NCBI GenBank assembly: GCA_016711405.1
Contig: JADJSZ010000038.1
Location: 10,673-74,672 of the forward strand
Length of the DNA: 64,000 nt
Origin: Candidatus Hadersleviella danica
GTDB lineage: Bacteria > Chloroflexota > Anaerolineae > Promineifilales > Promineifilaceae
Direction of reading: 5' to 3'
Shown: one piece after another, positions 8,544-17,585 of the stretch
How positions within the stretch are numbered: position 1 is the stretch's first letter
Layout of the letters: the number at the start of each line of letters is the position of its first letter
Notes under the pieces: model-generated
The model's database searches: none
The model's input: the letters and a program-made list of their open reading frames with translations, nothing else
What the model was told of the DNA's origin: nothing
Program-made: the position numbers and the translations under genes

Positions 8544-9905
8544 TCATTCCGCAATCCGCATTCCCCATTCCGCTATCCCCATTCCGCACAACGGCAGTAC
8601 CACCTCAAACACCGCCCCTTCCCCCTCTTCGCTGGTCAGGGTGATACGGCCGTGGTGGGCTTGCACCACCCCTTGCACGATGGCCAAGCCTAACCCTGCC
8701 CCGCCGCTGTGGCGGCTCCGCGCTTCGTCGGCGCGGTAAAAGCGTTCAAAGACAAAGGGTTGGTGCTGGGGAGCGATGCCTGCGCCGTTATCGGCCACGG
8801 TGAGGCGCATTTCCTCGGCCGTGGCCACGGCCGAAAGCGTAACCCGCCCGCCAGCGGCCGTGTGGCGCACCCCATTTTCCACCAAATTAAAGAGCATCTG
8901 CCCCAACTGGGTCACATCCCCTTGCAAGGGGGGCAAGTTGGGCGAGACGGCCGTGGTTAAAACCACGCCCTGCGCTTGCGCCAGCGGCTCCGCCCGCGCC
9001 ACCACCTCGGCAATGAGCGGCGCCACGGCCACGGGAGCCACCTGTAGCCATTTTTGCCCCGCATCTAGCGCGGCCACTTGGCCGAGGCTGTGGACGAGAT
9101 TGAGCAGGTGGGTGGTTTCGGTTTGCATGGCCGAAAAGGCTTGTTCGGCCGTGCGCCTATCCGCTATTTTGCCCATGCGCAACCCTTCCAAATACCCTTG
9201 CAAGGTGGTCAGCGGGGTGCGCAAGTCGTGCGAGACGTTGAGCACCAAGTCGCGGCGCATCTGTTCCATTTGTTGCAGGCCAGCCGCCATTTGGTTGAAG
9301 GCACGGCCGAGTATCCCCACCTCGGCGGGGCCATCTTCATCCACGCGCACGGCGTATTGGCCACGGGCAATGTCGGCCGCCGCGTGGCTCATTTGGCGGA
9401 TGGGGTAGTTGATGGAGTGCGCCAAAGCCATCCCCAACACGAGGCCCAAGGAGAGGACGATGGTGGCCGAGAAGAGTGCGCCTTGCGACAACGCCTCTAA
9501 AAAGCTGTTGTCTACCTGTTCTAATTCGCTGTTGCGGTCTACGTAGAGCGTGCCCAACGGCCGATTTTGCCCATCGGCCAGTTTGAAGATGAGCACGGCC
9601 GAGCTTTCTTGCGAGACATCTGTGCCCAAAGTGGAGCCAACGACAACCCCTTCCGCGCTTTTCAGGGTCATCACAAAGCCGCTGATGAGGCTCAGGTTGA
9701 GGATTTCGAGCTGAACCCCGTCCCACGATTCGGTTTGGCGGTAATGGTTTTCCAGCACATCCACCAGCAAGCGGGTGTGAACGGCCGTGTGCGTCTCTTG
9801 GAACTCGGCAAACGCCGCTTCGGTGGCGCTAACGGTAGTCAGCCCAAACAAAAACAGCGTGACCAGCACGAGGAGAAAGTTGCTGAACAATAAACGACGA
9901 GTCAT
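8544..9905 (-). CDS. sensor histidine kinase, HAMP/HisKA/HATPase
   Basis: About 453 residues. The N-terminal helix (RRLLFSNFLLVLVTLFLFGL) and a second at about residues 155-180 bracket an extracellular sensor region. A HAMP linker follows, then HisKA with NVSHDLRTPLTTLQGYLEGL (phospho-His) and a HATPase domain with LVENGVRHT, DNGAGI and GGAGLGLAIVQG. I start at ATG 9905 because residues further upstream are ATTCCGC repeat translated. The C-terminus (CGMGIAEWGMRIAE) is likewise repeat-encoded, past the natural 'FEVVLPL' end. It forms a two-component pair with the regulator just upstream. Confidence 0.9.
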   Translation of the reverse strand: MTRRLLFSNFLLVLVTLFLFGLTTVSATEAAFAEFQETHTAVHTRLLVDVLENHYRQTESWDGVQLEILNLSLISGFVMTLKSAEGVVVGSTLGTDVSQESSAVLIFKLADGQNRPLGTLYVDRNSELEQVDNSFLEALSQGALFSATIVLSLGLVLGMALAHSINYPIRQMSHAAADIARGQYAVRVDEDGPAEVGILGRAFNQMAAGLQQMEQMRRDLVLNVSHDLRTPLTTLQGYLEGLRMGKIADRRTAEQAFSAMQTETTHLLNLVHSLGQVAALDAGQKWLQVAPVAVAPLIAEVVARAEPLAQAQGVVLTTAVSPNLPPLQGDVTQLGQMLFNLVENGVRHTAAGGRVTLSAVATAEEMRLTVADNGAGIAPQHQPFVFERFYRADEARSRHSGGAGLGLAIVQGVVQAHHGRITLTSEEGEGAVFEVVLPLCGMGIAEWGMRIAE

Positions 9906-10020
9906 AGGATTGCGGAATGGGGAATGGGGAATGCGGATTGCGGAACTGAAATACGACTCACTACTCACTACTCACTACTCACTAGCCACTAACCACTAAC
10001 CACTAACCACTAACCACTCC
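9906..10020. repeat. 7-nt short tandem repeats (GCGGAAT and CACTAAC families)
   Basis: The gap between regulator and kinase genes holds GCGGAATG/GGGAATG copies (9910-9946) and then ACTCACT and CACTAAC copies (9957-10018). Nothing else is seen in it. Confidence 0.85.
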
Positions 10021-10706
10021 CTACTCCTCATACGCATAGCCCACGCCGCGAATGGTGCGGATGATTTGGGGGCCATCTGTCCCGAGTTTTTGGCGCAGGT
10101 TGCTGATGTGGACGGTGACTGTTTCTTCGCCGAGGGGTTCGGCGTAGCCCCAGACTTGTTCGAGCAGGTGTTGGCGGGTGAAGGGCCAGCCGGGGTTTTG
10201 CATGAGGGCGTGGAGGAGCTGAAATTCGAGTTGGGTGAGGGGCAGGGCACGGCCGTCGAAAAAGGCCACATGACGGCCGACATCGAGTTGCAAACGGGGG
10301 CCGCCCAGCAGGGGGGGCACGGCCGGGGCTGGCTCGGTGTATTGGTAGGCGCGGCGCAACAACGCCTTCACACGGGCGATGAGTTCGGTGGGGCTGAACG
10401 GCTTGGTCAGGTAATCATCCGCGCCAAAGCCCAGCCCGGCCGCTTTGTCGGCATCGGTGGTGCGGGCGGTGAGGAGCAAAATGGGCAGGTTGCTCTCGTG
10501 GCGTAGGCGGCGGCACAGTTCAAACCCATCAAAGCCGGGGAGCATGACATCGACAATGGCCAAATGGGGTTTGCTGGCGGCGAAAATTGGACGGCCGTGG
10601 GGCCATCAGCGGCCGTGGTCACGCTAAACCCCTCTTGGCGCAAGTAAAAAGCAGTCATTTCGGCCGCGCTGGGGTCATCTTCGACAAGGAGGAGGTGATA
10701 AGGCAT
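10021..10706 (-). CDS. OmpR/PhoB-family response regulator (frameshift)
   Basis: The receiver domain starts MPYHLLLVEDDPSAAEMTAFYLRQEGF and continues, after one restored base near 10588, as KPHLAIVDVMLPGFDGFELC, with the phospho-acceptor in IVDVMLPG and conserved Lys in YLTKPFSP. The C-terminal winged helix ends 'HISNLRQKLGTDGPQIIRTIRGVGYAYEE', classic for OmpR/PhoB DNA-binding proteins. It is the cognate regulator of the kinase downstream. The indel sits beside an AAAA run and is probably a sequencing error. Confidence 0.9.
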
Positions 10707-10995
10707 CAAGTGGTGTGGCCAATCGGTCTATTGGTGGATGGGTGTATGGGTCTATTTTAATACACCCCGCAAGGAAGGAAACGGAACGATTCAAGTATCG
10801 CTTGTCGTGGCGGCTTTAACCCTTTTTCCAGCTACAGAACGCGGCTTGTAGTGGTAGCTTTAGCCGTTTTTCCAGCTACAGAGCGCAGAAAACGTGAAGT
10901 TCCCTCTGCGCTCCCTGCGCCCTCGGCCGTTCAAGAACAATCAACACCCCCCTGCATAGATACTGGCAACCGCCATTGCCACACTCTAAATGCCT
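10707..10995. other. intergenic region with a 26-bp imperfect direct repeat
   Basis: No gene is evident. TGTATGGG-like short repeats lie at 10735-10760. The segment GCTTTAACCCTTTTTCCAGC near 10812 recurs in variant form (GCTTTAGCCGTTTTTCCAGC) near 10857, each followed by TACAGA. This may be a dispersed intergenic element. Confidence 0.5.
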
Positions 10996-11185
10996 ATAAC
11001 CACTCAAAAAATGATATATAACCACCAACAAATGATATATAACCATCAACAAATAACATATAACCACCAATAAATGATATATAACCATTAATAAGTGACA
11101 TATAACCACCAATAAATGACATATAACCACTAATAAATGATATATAACCACCAATAAATGACATATAACCACGTATAAATCATTT
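10996..11185. repeat. 21-bp tandem array, nine units
   Basis: Nine units beginning ATAACC at 10996, 11018, 11039, 11060, 11081, 11102, 11123, 11144 and 11165: a first spacing of 22, then exactly 21 bp. The consensus starts ATAACCACCAATAAATG. On the minus strand the array stays open as heptads such as HLLVVIC, HLLMVIY and YLLMVIY after a possible start at 11202 (MTVLQKNDLYVV). AT content is far above the flanking genes. Whether it is translated is unknown. Confidence 0.88.
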
Positions 11186-11646
11186 TTTTGTAGGACAGTC
11201 ATTATTAAATAAAAGCTAACAGCAATTTAAATCAAATTTTTATTATTAAACAAAAGGTTAAAATAATTAAAAATTTGTCGGTTATTATTAAAAAATGTTT
11301 AGCAACAATCTAAATAAAGTTATAACCAATAAAATTTAGGAAATTTAACGCAATAGCACAAGGGTGTAGGGGTGCAGAGGGGTTTCTCTGGCAACCCTCC
11401 CCCCACTCCGCCTTGCGCCAAGAGAAAAGAGCTGACAAGTTGTTCTAGATGGGGAATTGTTTGCTCCCCCCCTTGGGGAGAGGAGATAAAAGGCGGGTGA
11501 CGGTGGGGAGGGGGGGGGGAGCACCGTATCGCCTGTACGTCACCACCATTGGAAAAGCCCCCACCCCCGCTAGACGAAGCTCCCCCAACCCGCTAGAATC
11601 CCCCCAACCAACCACCTCTTTTCTCTCTTCCCTCTTCTCTCCCCCC
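11186..11646. other. AT-rich intergenic region
   Basis: Positions about 11186-11345 are strongly AT-rich, with TTATTAAA-type words and no CGGCCG palindrome. From 11400 the sequence returns to local composition with C-rich tracts leading to the ATG at 11647. No gene, RNA or clear promoter is seen. Confidence 0.5.
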
Positions 11647-12114
11647 ATGTACCCCGAAGACCGCGTCCTCATCGCCTACATGCCCCGCCCCAGCGATTTC
11701 GAGCTGGTGCTGGCGCAAGGGTGGTATCGCATTCCCCAGCAGTTTGCGCCGAAGGGGCTGTATGCGGAGTATGTTGGGTTTTATTTCGGCCGCAACTTTG
11801 GCGCCCAGAAGTGGGCGGTGCATTACTACGGCCGTAACCTCGGCCACGAACTTCTGCGCCGTGTGGATTTGCTCCCCGACGAACCCAACCACCCCCGCGC
11901 CGCCCAGCTTTACTACAAGGTGCAACTCGGCCCACTCATCCAACGCCCCGAGCCGATTCTCAGCTTGCGCTGGCGGCGGGTGCTGTTCATCCACACCACA
12001 TGGGACCGCTTTGAGATGGCCCGCGAGCTAAACGATTTGTTCATCGAAGGCGACGGCTTCGTAGACCGCCGCTTTGCCGTCTTGCGCGATGGGGAAGAGA
12101 GTGCTGAGTGCTGA
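11647..12114 (+). CDS. conserved hypothetical protein
   Basis: A 155-residue soluble protein beginning MYPEDRVLIAYMPRPSDFELV. Features include GWYRIPQQFAPKG, 'YVGFYFGRNFG...WAVHYYGRNLGHE', 'YYKVQLGPLIQRPEPILSLRWRRVLFIHTTWDRF' and 'ELNDLF'. I recall similar uncharacterised proteins in Chloroflexota and related phyla, often beside nucleic-acid enzymes, but give no function. The frame could extend upstream into a C-rich spacer; ATG 11647 fits the conserved start. The stop is formed by a TGCTGAG short-repeat tract. Confidence 0.65.
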   Translation: MYPEDRVLIAYMPRPSDFELVLAQGWYRIPQQFAPKGLYAEYVGFYFGRNFGAQKWAVHYYGRNLGHELLRRVDLLPDEPNHPRAAQLYYKVQLGPLIQRPEPILSLRWRRVLFIHTTWDRFEMARELNDLFIEGDGFVDRRFAVLRDGEESAEC

Positions 12115-12205
12115 GTGCTGAGTGCTGAGTTGAAAGTCGCTCAGTCTCTCAGTCGGTCAGCTATTCATTCCGCAATCCGCATTCCCCATTCCGCATTCCT
12201 CACAG
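12103..12205. repeat. short tandem repeats: TGCTGAG, TCAGTCTC, ATTCCGC families
   Basis: Three repeat families follow one another: GTGCTGA copies (12103-12130), TCAGTCTC copies (12140-12160) and ATTCCGC/AATCCGC copies (12167-12200). Confidence 0.8.
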
Positions 12206-12306
12206 GTTGTCTCGAACCTGCGAACAAGATACAAATAGCCCACCACACGACCAGCCGCGCTCCCCATAGACAACAACAATCCAACCTGCATCTGGATAGA
12301 CACATC

Positions 12307-13287
12307 ATGCTTTCTCGAGTTGCTGATAACTTGTACTGGCTTAGTCGCTATTTGGAGCGGAGTGAACACACCGCCCGCTTGCTAGATGTGAATTTGGACG
12401 AGGTGCTCGACCGCAACTCGGCCGTGGCCGACCAGCAACTCGACTTGCTGGTAGATAGCTTGCGGCTCCAAAAATCCCGCGAAGCATTGCTCGGCACGGC
12501 CGTCCACGAAGCCCGCCACCCCATTCGCGCCCTGCCCGAACTGCTCATGCTCGATGCCGCGCAACCCCACTCCATCGCCTACAGCATTGCCACCGCCCGC
12601 GAAAACGCCCGCCAAGTGCGCGAACAAATCAGCTCCGAAATGTGGCTCCAAATCAACTGGCTCTACCAAAATATCCGCACCACCACGGCCGAGCGCATTT
12701 GGGAAAACAGCCCCCACGACTTCCTGCAAACCTTGGTCAAAGATGGCATCCACCTCTTTCGCGGCCTCACCGATGCCACCATGAACCACGGCGAAGGCTG
12801 GCAATTTATCCAATTGGGGTGCTACATGGAGCGGGCACAAGCCACCGCCAAAGTCCTCGATGCCCACTTTCGCGTCAACCACACCATCGAACGCAATGGG
12901 CCGTATGAGCAAGATTTGGCATGGATTAGCCTACTCAAATCTTGCACAGCCTTCGAGGCATATTGCAAGGTCTACACGGTGCAGATTGAGCCAGAGCGGG
13001 TGGCCGAATTTTTACTGCTCAATGCCGATTCCCCCCGTTCGGTGCGCTTTGCGGCCGACCGCATTCTCGAGGCCGTCCGCGCCATCGCCACCGCCACAGG
13101 CAAACAACGCGGCGACCCCGTCACCCGCTTGGCGGGCAAACTCAGCGCCAGCCTCGATTACAGCTCCGTGGATGAAATTCTCGACGAAGGGCTACACGCC
13201 TACTGCGTCAACATCCAAAACCAATGCGCCAAAATCCACCAAGCCATCTACGACCGCTACATTCAACCGAAGTCAGTGCTGAGTTGA
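12307..13287 (+). CDS. alpha-E domain protein (DUF403)
   Basis: A 326-residue, mostly helical protein starting MLSRVADNLYWLSRYLERSEHTARLLDVNLD, the hallmark of the alpha-E/DUF403 family. The family is nearly always encoded with a circularly permuted ATP-grasp protein and a transglutaminase-like protein, and is thought to belong to a peptide-ligase system of unknown product. Here the transglutaminase follows on the same strand, but no ATP-grasp gene precedes it. ATG 12307 is chosen from the conserved start. The stop lies at the edge of a TGCTGAG repeat tract. Confidence 0.9.
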   Translation: MLSRVADNLYWLSRYLERSEHTARLLDVNLDEVLDRNSAVADQQLDLLVDSLRLQKSREALLGTAVHEARHPIRALPELLMLDAAQPHSIAYSIATARENARQVREQISSEMWLQINWLYQNIRTTTAERIWENSPHDFLQTLVKDGIHLFRGLTDATMNHGEGWQFIQLGCYMERAQATAKVLDAHFRVNHTIERNGPYEQDLAWISLLKSCTAFEAYCKVYTVQIEPERVAEFLLLNADSPRSVRFAADRILEAVRAIATATGKQRGDPVTRLAGKLSASLDYSSVDEILDEGLHAYCVNIQNQCAKIHQAIYDRYIQPKSVLS

Positions 13288-13420
13288 GAGTGCTGAGTGC
13301 TGAGTGCTGAGTGCTGAGTTAAAAGTCTCTCAGTCTCTCAGTCCTTCAGTCCTTCAGTCACTTTTCCCGCTCTCTTTCTCCTCTGCCCCTCTGCCCCTCT
13401 GCCCCCCTGCCCCCCGCCCC
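13284..13420. repeat. short tandem repeats: TGCTGAG, TCAGTCTC, CCCCTCTG families
   Basis: Three repeat families in series fill the whole spacer between the alpha-E and transglutaminase genes and run up to ATG 13421. No Shine-Dalgarno sequence precedes the start. Confidence 0.85.
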
Positions 13421-14392
13421 ATGTACTACACCATCCACCACCTAACCCAATACCGCTACAGCGAACCCATCACCGAAAATGTGATGGAGGTGCGCAAGCA
13501 ACCGCTGTCGGATGCCATCCAAACCTGTTTATCATTCAGCCTGACCACCTTGCCACAGGCGGAAATTCACGATTACATAGATGGGTGGCAAAACAGGGTG
13601 CATCATTTCAGCATTGTTCGGCCGCACAAACGGCTGGAAATTGTCTCGCAGGCGTTGGTGCAGGTGGGCGAACAGCCCCACCCCGCCCCCGGCGAAGCCA
13701 CCCTCGCTTTGTGGCCCGCCCTGCAAACCGAAGGGCGGTCGTTGGCCATGTGGGACTATTTGCGCCCTAGCCATTATGTGCAATTCACCCCCGCCATGCG
13801 GACATTTGCGGCCGAATTCCACGCCACCACCCACGAAGTAGACCCCTTCACCCTCCTGTCCCACATCCAAGAAGCGATTTACACCCGCTTTGAATACGAG
13901 CAAGACGCAACCCGTTTTGATTCGCCTGCCGAGCATGTTTTAGAAACGGGCGCAGGGGTCTGCCAAGATTTCACCCATCTGATGATTGGGGTAGCGCGTT
14001 TGGCGGGCATTCCCGCCCGCTACGTCAGCGGCTATCTGTTCCATCGGGAAGGGGCGCACGACCGCTCGACGGATGATGCCAGCCATGCATGGGTAGAGGC
14101 ATGGCTCCCCGGCTGGGGTTGGGTGGGGTTTGACCCCACGAATAACCTCGTCGTGAAGCGGCGGCATATTCGGGTGGCCATCGGCCGTGATTATGCCGAT
14201 GTGACCCCGACGCGGGGGGTGTTTACGGGGCAGGCGACCAGCTCCCTCAAAGTGGCCGTCAAAGTGTTAGCGGCCGAGGCTCCCCCCACCCATTTGCCCG
14301 CCCCCACCCCCAGCACATGGGCCATGGCCGAAGATGAGGGGGAGAGCGATGCCACGGCCGTGTTGCTCCAACAACAGCAACAGCAACAATAA
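13421..14392 (+). CDS. transglutaminase-like cysteine protease family protein
   Basis: A 323-residue protein. The N-terminal beta domain starts MYYTIHHLTQYRYSEPITENVMEVRKQP, typical of bacterial transglutaminase-like proteins. The catalytic core has ETGAGVCQDFTHL (Cys), DDASHAWVEAWLPG (His) and GFDPTNN (Asp). It is partner to the alpha-E gene upstream in the putative alpha-E/ATP-grasp/transglutaminase peptide system. The C-terminus ends in seven glutamines from a CAA/CAG repeat, an unusual low-complexity tail likely to vary in length. Confidence 0.92.
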   Translation: MYYTIHHLTQYRYSEPITENVMEVRKQPLSDAIQTCLSFSLTTLPQAEIHDYIDGWQNRVHHFSIVRPHKRLEIVSQALVQVGEQPHPAPGEATLALWPALQTEGRSLAMWDYLRPSHYVQFTPAMRTFAAEFHATTHEVDPFTLLSHIQEAIYTRFEYEQDATRFDSPAEHVLETGAGVCQDFTHLMIGVARLAGIPARYVSGYLFHREGAHDRSTDDASHAWVEAWLPGWGWVGFDPTNNLVVKRRHIRVAIGRDYADVTPTRGVFTGQATSSLKVAVKVLAAEAPPTHLPAPTPSTWAMAEDEGESDATAVLLQQQQQQQ

Positions 14393-14460
14393 ACGTTATT
14401 GGTTATTCGTTATTATTCGTCCAACTACCCAATAACTAATAACCAATAACCAATAACTCC
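14393..14460. repeat. inverted 7-nt repeat tract, GTTATTG family
   Basis: GTTATTG/GTTATTC copies on the plus strand are followed by their complements (AATAACC copies), forming a long imperfect hairpin between convergent genes. A role as a bidirectional terminator is likely. Confidence 0.7.
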
Positions 14461-15783
14461 CTACGGCCGCACGGCTTGGGCCGCTTGTTCGGCCAGCACA
14501 TCGGGGGGTTCGCCCGAGGGTGAGGTGAGCGCCACAAGGGCGGTGCGAAACGCATCGCTGATGTTACTGCCAAAGACAGGGTAGGGGAGAGAGCGTTCCA
14601 GTTCGGTTTCTAAAAAGGCAATATAGGGGTCGGTGTGTGGCCATTCGGCAAAGGAGGCGTAGCGGCTGGGCAAACGCAGGCTTTGCTGGCTCCATTCAGC
14701 ATGGTTGGGTGGGTTGACCAACCACGTAATCAGCTCAGCCGCGAGGGCTTGGCGGGCGGGGTCGGCCGTGCTAATCGCCCACGCCCACCCGCTTACCCGA
14801 GGAGGCAAGGGGCCACCAAGGCCCGGCACGGCCGCGAAGCCATCACTGTTCCCCTGCCCCCGCACCCGCAAAAATTGGCTAACCGCCACGAGCGTCAGAT
14901 TGGCCTTGCTGGTTTGGAAAACCAACCACGCATCATCCATGCTGGAAAGGGCATTGCTCTGGGGCAGGAGCAAATTTTCTTGCTGGCTGGTCGCCAAAGT
15001 CCGCAAGGCACGGGTTAGCGGCTCCACCTCAAGCAAAGGTTGGTTGTTGTCGTCGCTCAGCACCCCTCCTTCAGCGAGATAAAATTGGAGGAGCAAATCC
15101 GCGCCGGGTTTGCCATTGGCGGGCAAAACCATCACATTGGGGGGTTGGTTTAGATCGGCCCAACGGGTGGGCAGGGTAGTGGTGATGGCGTTGCGGTCGT
15201 AGGCGAGGTGGGTGAGGCCGCTAAAAGCGTAGGGGTAGGCGTAAAGCGTGTTGTTCACTTCGCCCAGTGTGCGCCCAACGGGGTACAAATCGTCTATCAG
15301 TTCGGCAGGAAGTAGGGTTTCGAGTGGGTAAATGAGACCTTCGGCCACGGCCGTGCCCACTTGGTCGGTGGGGATGAGAATGAGGTCGGGCAAGATGCTA
15401 GGTGCAACGGGGCGGCCTGCCTCTAAATAGCTGACAATGCTCCCTTGGCCTGTGGCCGCTTTAATCTCGATAATGACTTCGATATCGGGGTGGCTGTCGT
15501 TAAAAACATCCAATTGGTCGGCCAAAATAGGGCCACCTTCGATTTCGGGGCGGGGGGCAATGCTGGGAATGGTCCAGACGATGAGTTGGTTGGTGCGGGC
15601 GGCCGTGGGGGATTCCCCGGCCGTGTTGGGCACACTGGCGGGGGTGTTTACAGGGGTGGGAATGGCGATGGTTGCGGTGGGGGTGGGGAGGGTATCGGCC
15701 GTGCCTGACAACCCACAAGCGACTAAGCCAAAGCCCCACACCAACCAACCCGCCAGCCATGCAAATTTAGAGAAGGTACGCAT
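14461..15783 (-). CDS. extracellular solute-binding lipoprotein (ABC importer, family 1-like)
   Basis: About 440 residues. A lipoprotein signal peptide ends in LVACG (lipobox Cys), then a Thr/Pro linker (PTPTATIAIPTP). The mature domain shows 'DQLDVFNDSHPDIEV', 'LPDLILIPTDQVG', 'YAYPYAFSGLTHLAYDR', 'AWAISTADPARQALAAELITWL': the two-lobed sugar-type binding fold, delivering solute to a permease at the outer face of the membrane. No permease or ATPase gene is adjacent. ATG 15783 is preferred over an upstream GTG because TATACT lies 6 nt before it. Confidence 0.85.
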   Translation of the reverse strand: MRTFSKFAWLAGWLVWGFGLVACGLSGTADTLPTPTATIAIPTPVNTPASVPNTAGESPTAARTNQLIVWTIPSIAPRPEIEGGPILADQLDVFNDSHPDIEVIIEIKAATGQGSIVSYLEAGRPVAPSILPDLILIPTDQVGTAVAEGLIYPLETLLPAELIDDLYPVGRTLGEVNNTLYAYPYAFSGLTHLAYDRNAITTTLPTRWADLNQPPNVMVLPANGKPGADLLLQFYLAEGGVLSDDNNQPLLEVEPLTRALRTLATSQQENLLLPQSNALSSMDDAWLVFQTSKANLTLVAVSQFLRVRGQGNSDGFAAVPGLGGPLPPRVSGWAWAISTADPARQALAAELITWLVNPPNHAEWSQQSLRLPSRYASFAEWPHTDPYIAFLETELERSLPYPVFGSNISDAFRTALVALTSPSGEPPDVLAEQAAQAVRP

Positions 15784-15789
15784 GGGGTT

Positions 15790-15795
15790 AGTATA
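15790..15795 (-). promoter_or_regulatory. TATACT -10 box, leaderless start
   Basis: TATACT on the minus strand is 6 nt from the ATG at 15783. The region where a -35 would lie consists of TCAGCTAG repeats. Confidence 0.5.
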
Positions 15796-15796
15796 C

Positions 15797-15895
15797 ACAG
15801 CTAGTCAGCTAGTCAGCTAGTCAGTCGGTCAGTCTCTCAGTCTCTTACTCTCTTTCTCCCCTGCCCCTCTGCTCCTCTGCCCCCCTGCTCCCTTT
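15797..15895. repeat. 8-nt short tandem repeats, TCAGCTAG/TCAGTCTC then CCCCTCTG
   Basis: About six TCAGCTAG or TCAGTCTC copies (15797-15846) followed by CTCCCCTGCCCCTCTG-like copies to 15893, between divergent genes. Confidence 0.85.
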
Positions 15896-15970
15896 TGACG
15901 CTAATCCCCGCACATGTTAACATTCCCGCTTGTCAGGTTTAGCTTATCACCAGCGAATGAGTGTCATTGC

Positions 15971-16334
15971 ATGTCTCACATTTTGATTATTGATGATTCC
16001 CCCCCCATTGCCCAATTGATGCGTGAGATGATGTCGTTGATTGGCCATGCGGGTGAGACAGCAAATAGCGGCCGTGAAGGGCTGGAGCGGATGCGCCACC
16101 AAATGCCCGATTTGGTCTTGCTCGATTTGATGATGCCGGAGATGAATGGGTGGGAAGTGTACGATGAGATTCGCCGTTTTAGCCGTGTGCCTGTCATTTT
16201 TATCACGGCCAGCGACACACCCGCCAACCGCAACCGCGCCGCCGCGCTGGGGAGAGCTACTCATCAGCAAAGAGGTCACGTTGACTTCGTTGCACCAACA
16301 TATTGAGCAAGCCATTCAGCCTGCGTTGGGGTGA
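15971..16334 (+). CDS. single-domain response regulator (frameshift)
   Basis: About 120 residues: MSHILIIDDSPPIAQLMREMMSLIGH, then LVLLDLMMPEMNGWEVYDEIR with the phospho-Asp, and 'PVIFITASDT'. One missing base near 16250 shifts the end; the restored C-terminus is 'ELLISKEVTLTSLHQHIEQAIQPALG', although the usual conserved Lys-Pro has become SKE. With no output domain it would act by protein contact, CheY/Spo0F style. No kinase is adjacent. It is convergent with the AAA ATPase gene. Confidence 0.82.
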
Positions 16335-16367
16335 GTGAGAAGGGAAAGGGGAGCCTGCCCGCGATGC

Positions 16368-17528
16368 TCAAACTTGCACGCGCTCTAAATCCCGCCAGCC
16401 AATCAGCCACCCATCTTGGGTAGACCATGTGCGGTCGCCCCCATAAACAACATAGCTATTTGGCTCAGGTGAGCCAGATAAGTTTTGCCATTGTCGTAAA
16501 TGGCGAAAAAAGCTCTGGTTGAATGTCTGCCCCGCCTTGATTTCCACGGCCGCTACGTTTTCCCCCTCCTTCAACAAACAATCTATCTCATTCCCAGTGC
16601 TGTCCTGCCAAAAATAGAGGCTCGGCCGTGCGCCTTGGTTCAGGGCGCGTTTCATAAATTCGTTAATGACCAAGTTCTCGAACAGTGCCCCTTTGAGATA
16701 ATGGGTGGCGACTTGTTCGGCCGTTTTTAGCCCGAGGAGCGAACAGACCAACCCCGAATCGTAAAAATAAAGTTTGGGTGACTTAATGACCTGTTTGCTG
16801 AAATTTTGGTGGTACGGCCGCAACAAATAGACGATATACGAAGCCTCCAACAAAGAGAGCCATGCCTTGGCGGTGTTGGGGCTAATCCCCGCGTCGTTGG
16901 CCAAACTGGTGTAATTGAGCAATTGCCCCACCCGCCCCGCGCACAGTTGCACAAAACGTATAAAGGCATTCAAGTCGGTGATGTTTTTGAGGAGACGCAC
17001 ATCCCGCTCCACATAAGTTTGGATATAGGAAGGATAAAAATCGGTGGGGTGGAGGGCGCGGTCGTAGAGACGAGGGTACTGCCCCATAAAGATGGCTTCT
17101 TCATATTGGGCAAATGAACGGCCGCTGTGCCCCAGTTCCACCAGCGAAAGCGGAAGCAAGGTGAGCAAGGCACTCCGCCCAGCCAACGTTTGGGTAATTT
17201 GCTCCATCAGTAAAAAATTCGCGGAGCCTGTCAGAATAAATTGCGCCTCGGGCTTGGTATCTACAATTGTTTGGATGTAGGAAAAAAGCTGGGGTGTGTT
17301 TTGCGCCTCATCCAAAATAACGCCATGCGGGTAATTGGCTAAAAAACCCCGTGGGTCGGTTAGGGCAAATTGCCGCACATCTGGCTCCTCCAAAGAGACA
17401 TAGGGCAACTGAGGGAATGAGGATCGCACCAAAGTCGTTTTGCCCGATTGCCGTGGCCCCATGAGGCTGACAACAGGGAATTTTTGCGCCAATTCGATGA
17501 GTTTGGGGGCTAACAATCGTTCAATCAT
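16368..17528 (-). CDS. AAA_14/DUF4143 ATP-binding protein
   Basis: A 386-residue protein of the widespread AAA_14 + DUF4143 family. Walker A is MGPRQSGKTTLVR and Walker B GVILDEAQN, and FILTGSANFLL is sensor I. The C-terminal DUF4143 region includes 'YFYDSGLVCSLLGL', 'FENLVINEFMKR', 'YFWQDSTGNEIDCLLKEG' and 'AVEIKAGQTF', a PD-(D/E)XK-like nuclease signature. These proteins are variable, frequently transferred genes of unclear role. TACCAT is 6 nt before the start. Confidence 0.92.
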   Translation of the reverse strand: MIERLLAPKLIELAQKFPVVSLMGPRQSGKTTLVRSSFPQLPYVSLEEPDVRQFALTDPRGFLANYPHGVILDEAQNTPQLFSYIQTIVDTKPEAQFILTGSANFLLMEQITQTLAGRSALLTLLPLSLVELGHSGRSFAQYEEAIFMGQYPRLYDRALHPTDFYPSYIQTYVERDVRLLKNITDLNAFIRFVQLCAGRVGQLLNYTSLANDAGISPNTAKAWLSLLEASYIVYLLRPYHQNFSKQVIKSPKLYFYDSGLVCSLLGLKTAEQVATHYLKGALFENLVINEFMKRALNQGARPSLYFWQDSTGNEIDCLLKEGENVAAVEIKAGQTFNQSFFRHLRQWQNLSGSPEPNSYVVYGGDRTWSTQDGWLIGWRDLERVQV

Positions 17529-17548
17529 GGGGACATGGTAGCAAAAAG

Positions 17549-17583
17549 TGCATAAATCCGCAATCCAATTGCGGATTTATGCA
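17549..17583 (-). terminator. hairpin terminator of the downstream-reading gene
   Basis: TGCATAAATCCGCAAT (17549-17564) pairs with ATTGCGGATTTATGCA (17568-17583): a 16-bp perfect stem with a 3-nt loop. On the minus strand it lies just after the stop of the gene at 17586 and is followed by ACTTTTT. Its core uses the ATCCGCA short-repeat word. Confidence 0.7.
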
Positions 17584-17585
17584 AA

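Noticed and set aside
10996..11185. CRISPR array
   Set aside because: Units of 21 bp are contiguous with no spacers, and no cas genes are present. The same holds for the arrays at 262 and 56262.
12200..12226. tRNA-like T-arm (CAGGTTGTCTCGAACCTG)
   Set aside because: Only a short palindrome; no acceptor, D or anticodon arms fit around it on either strand.
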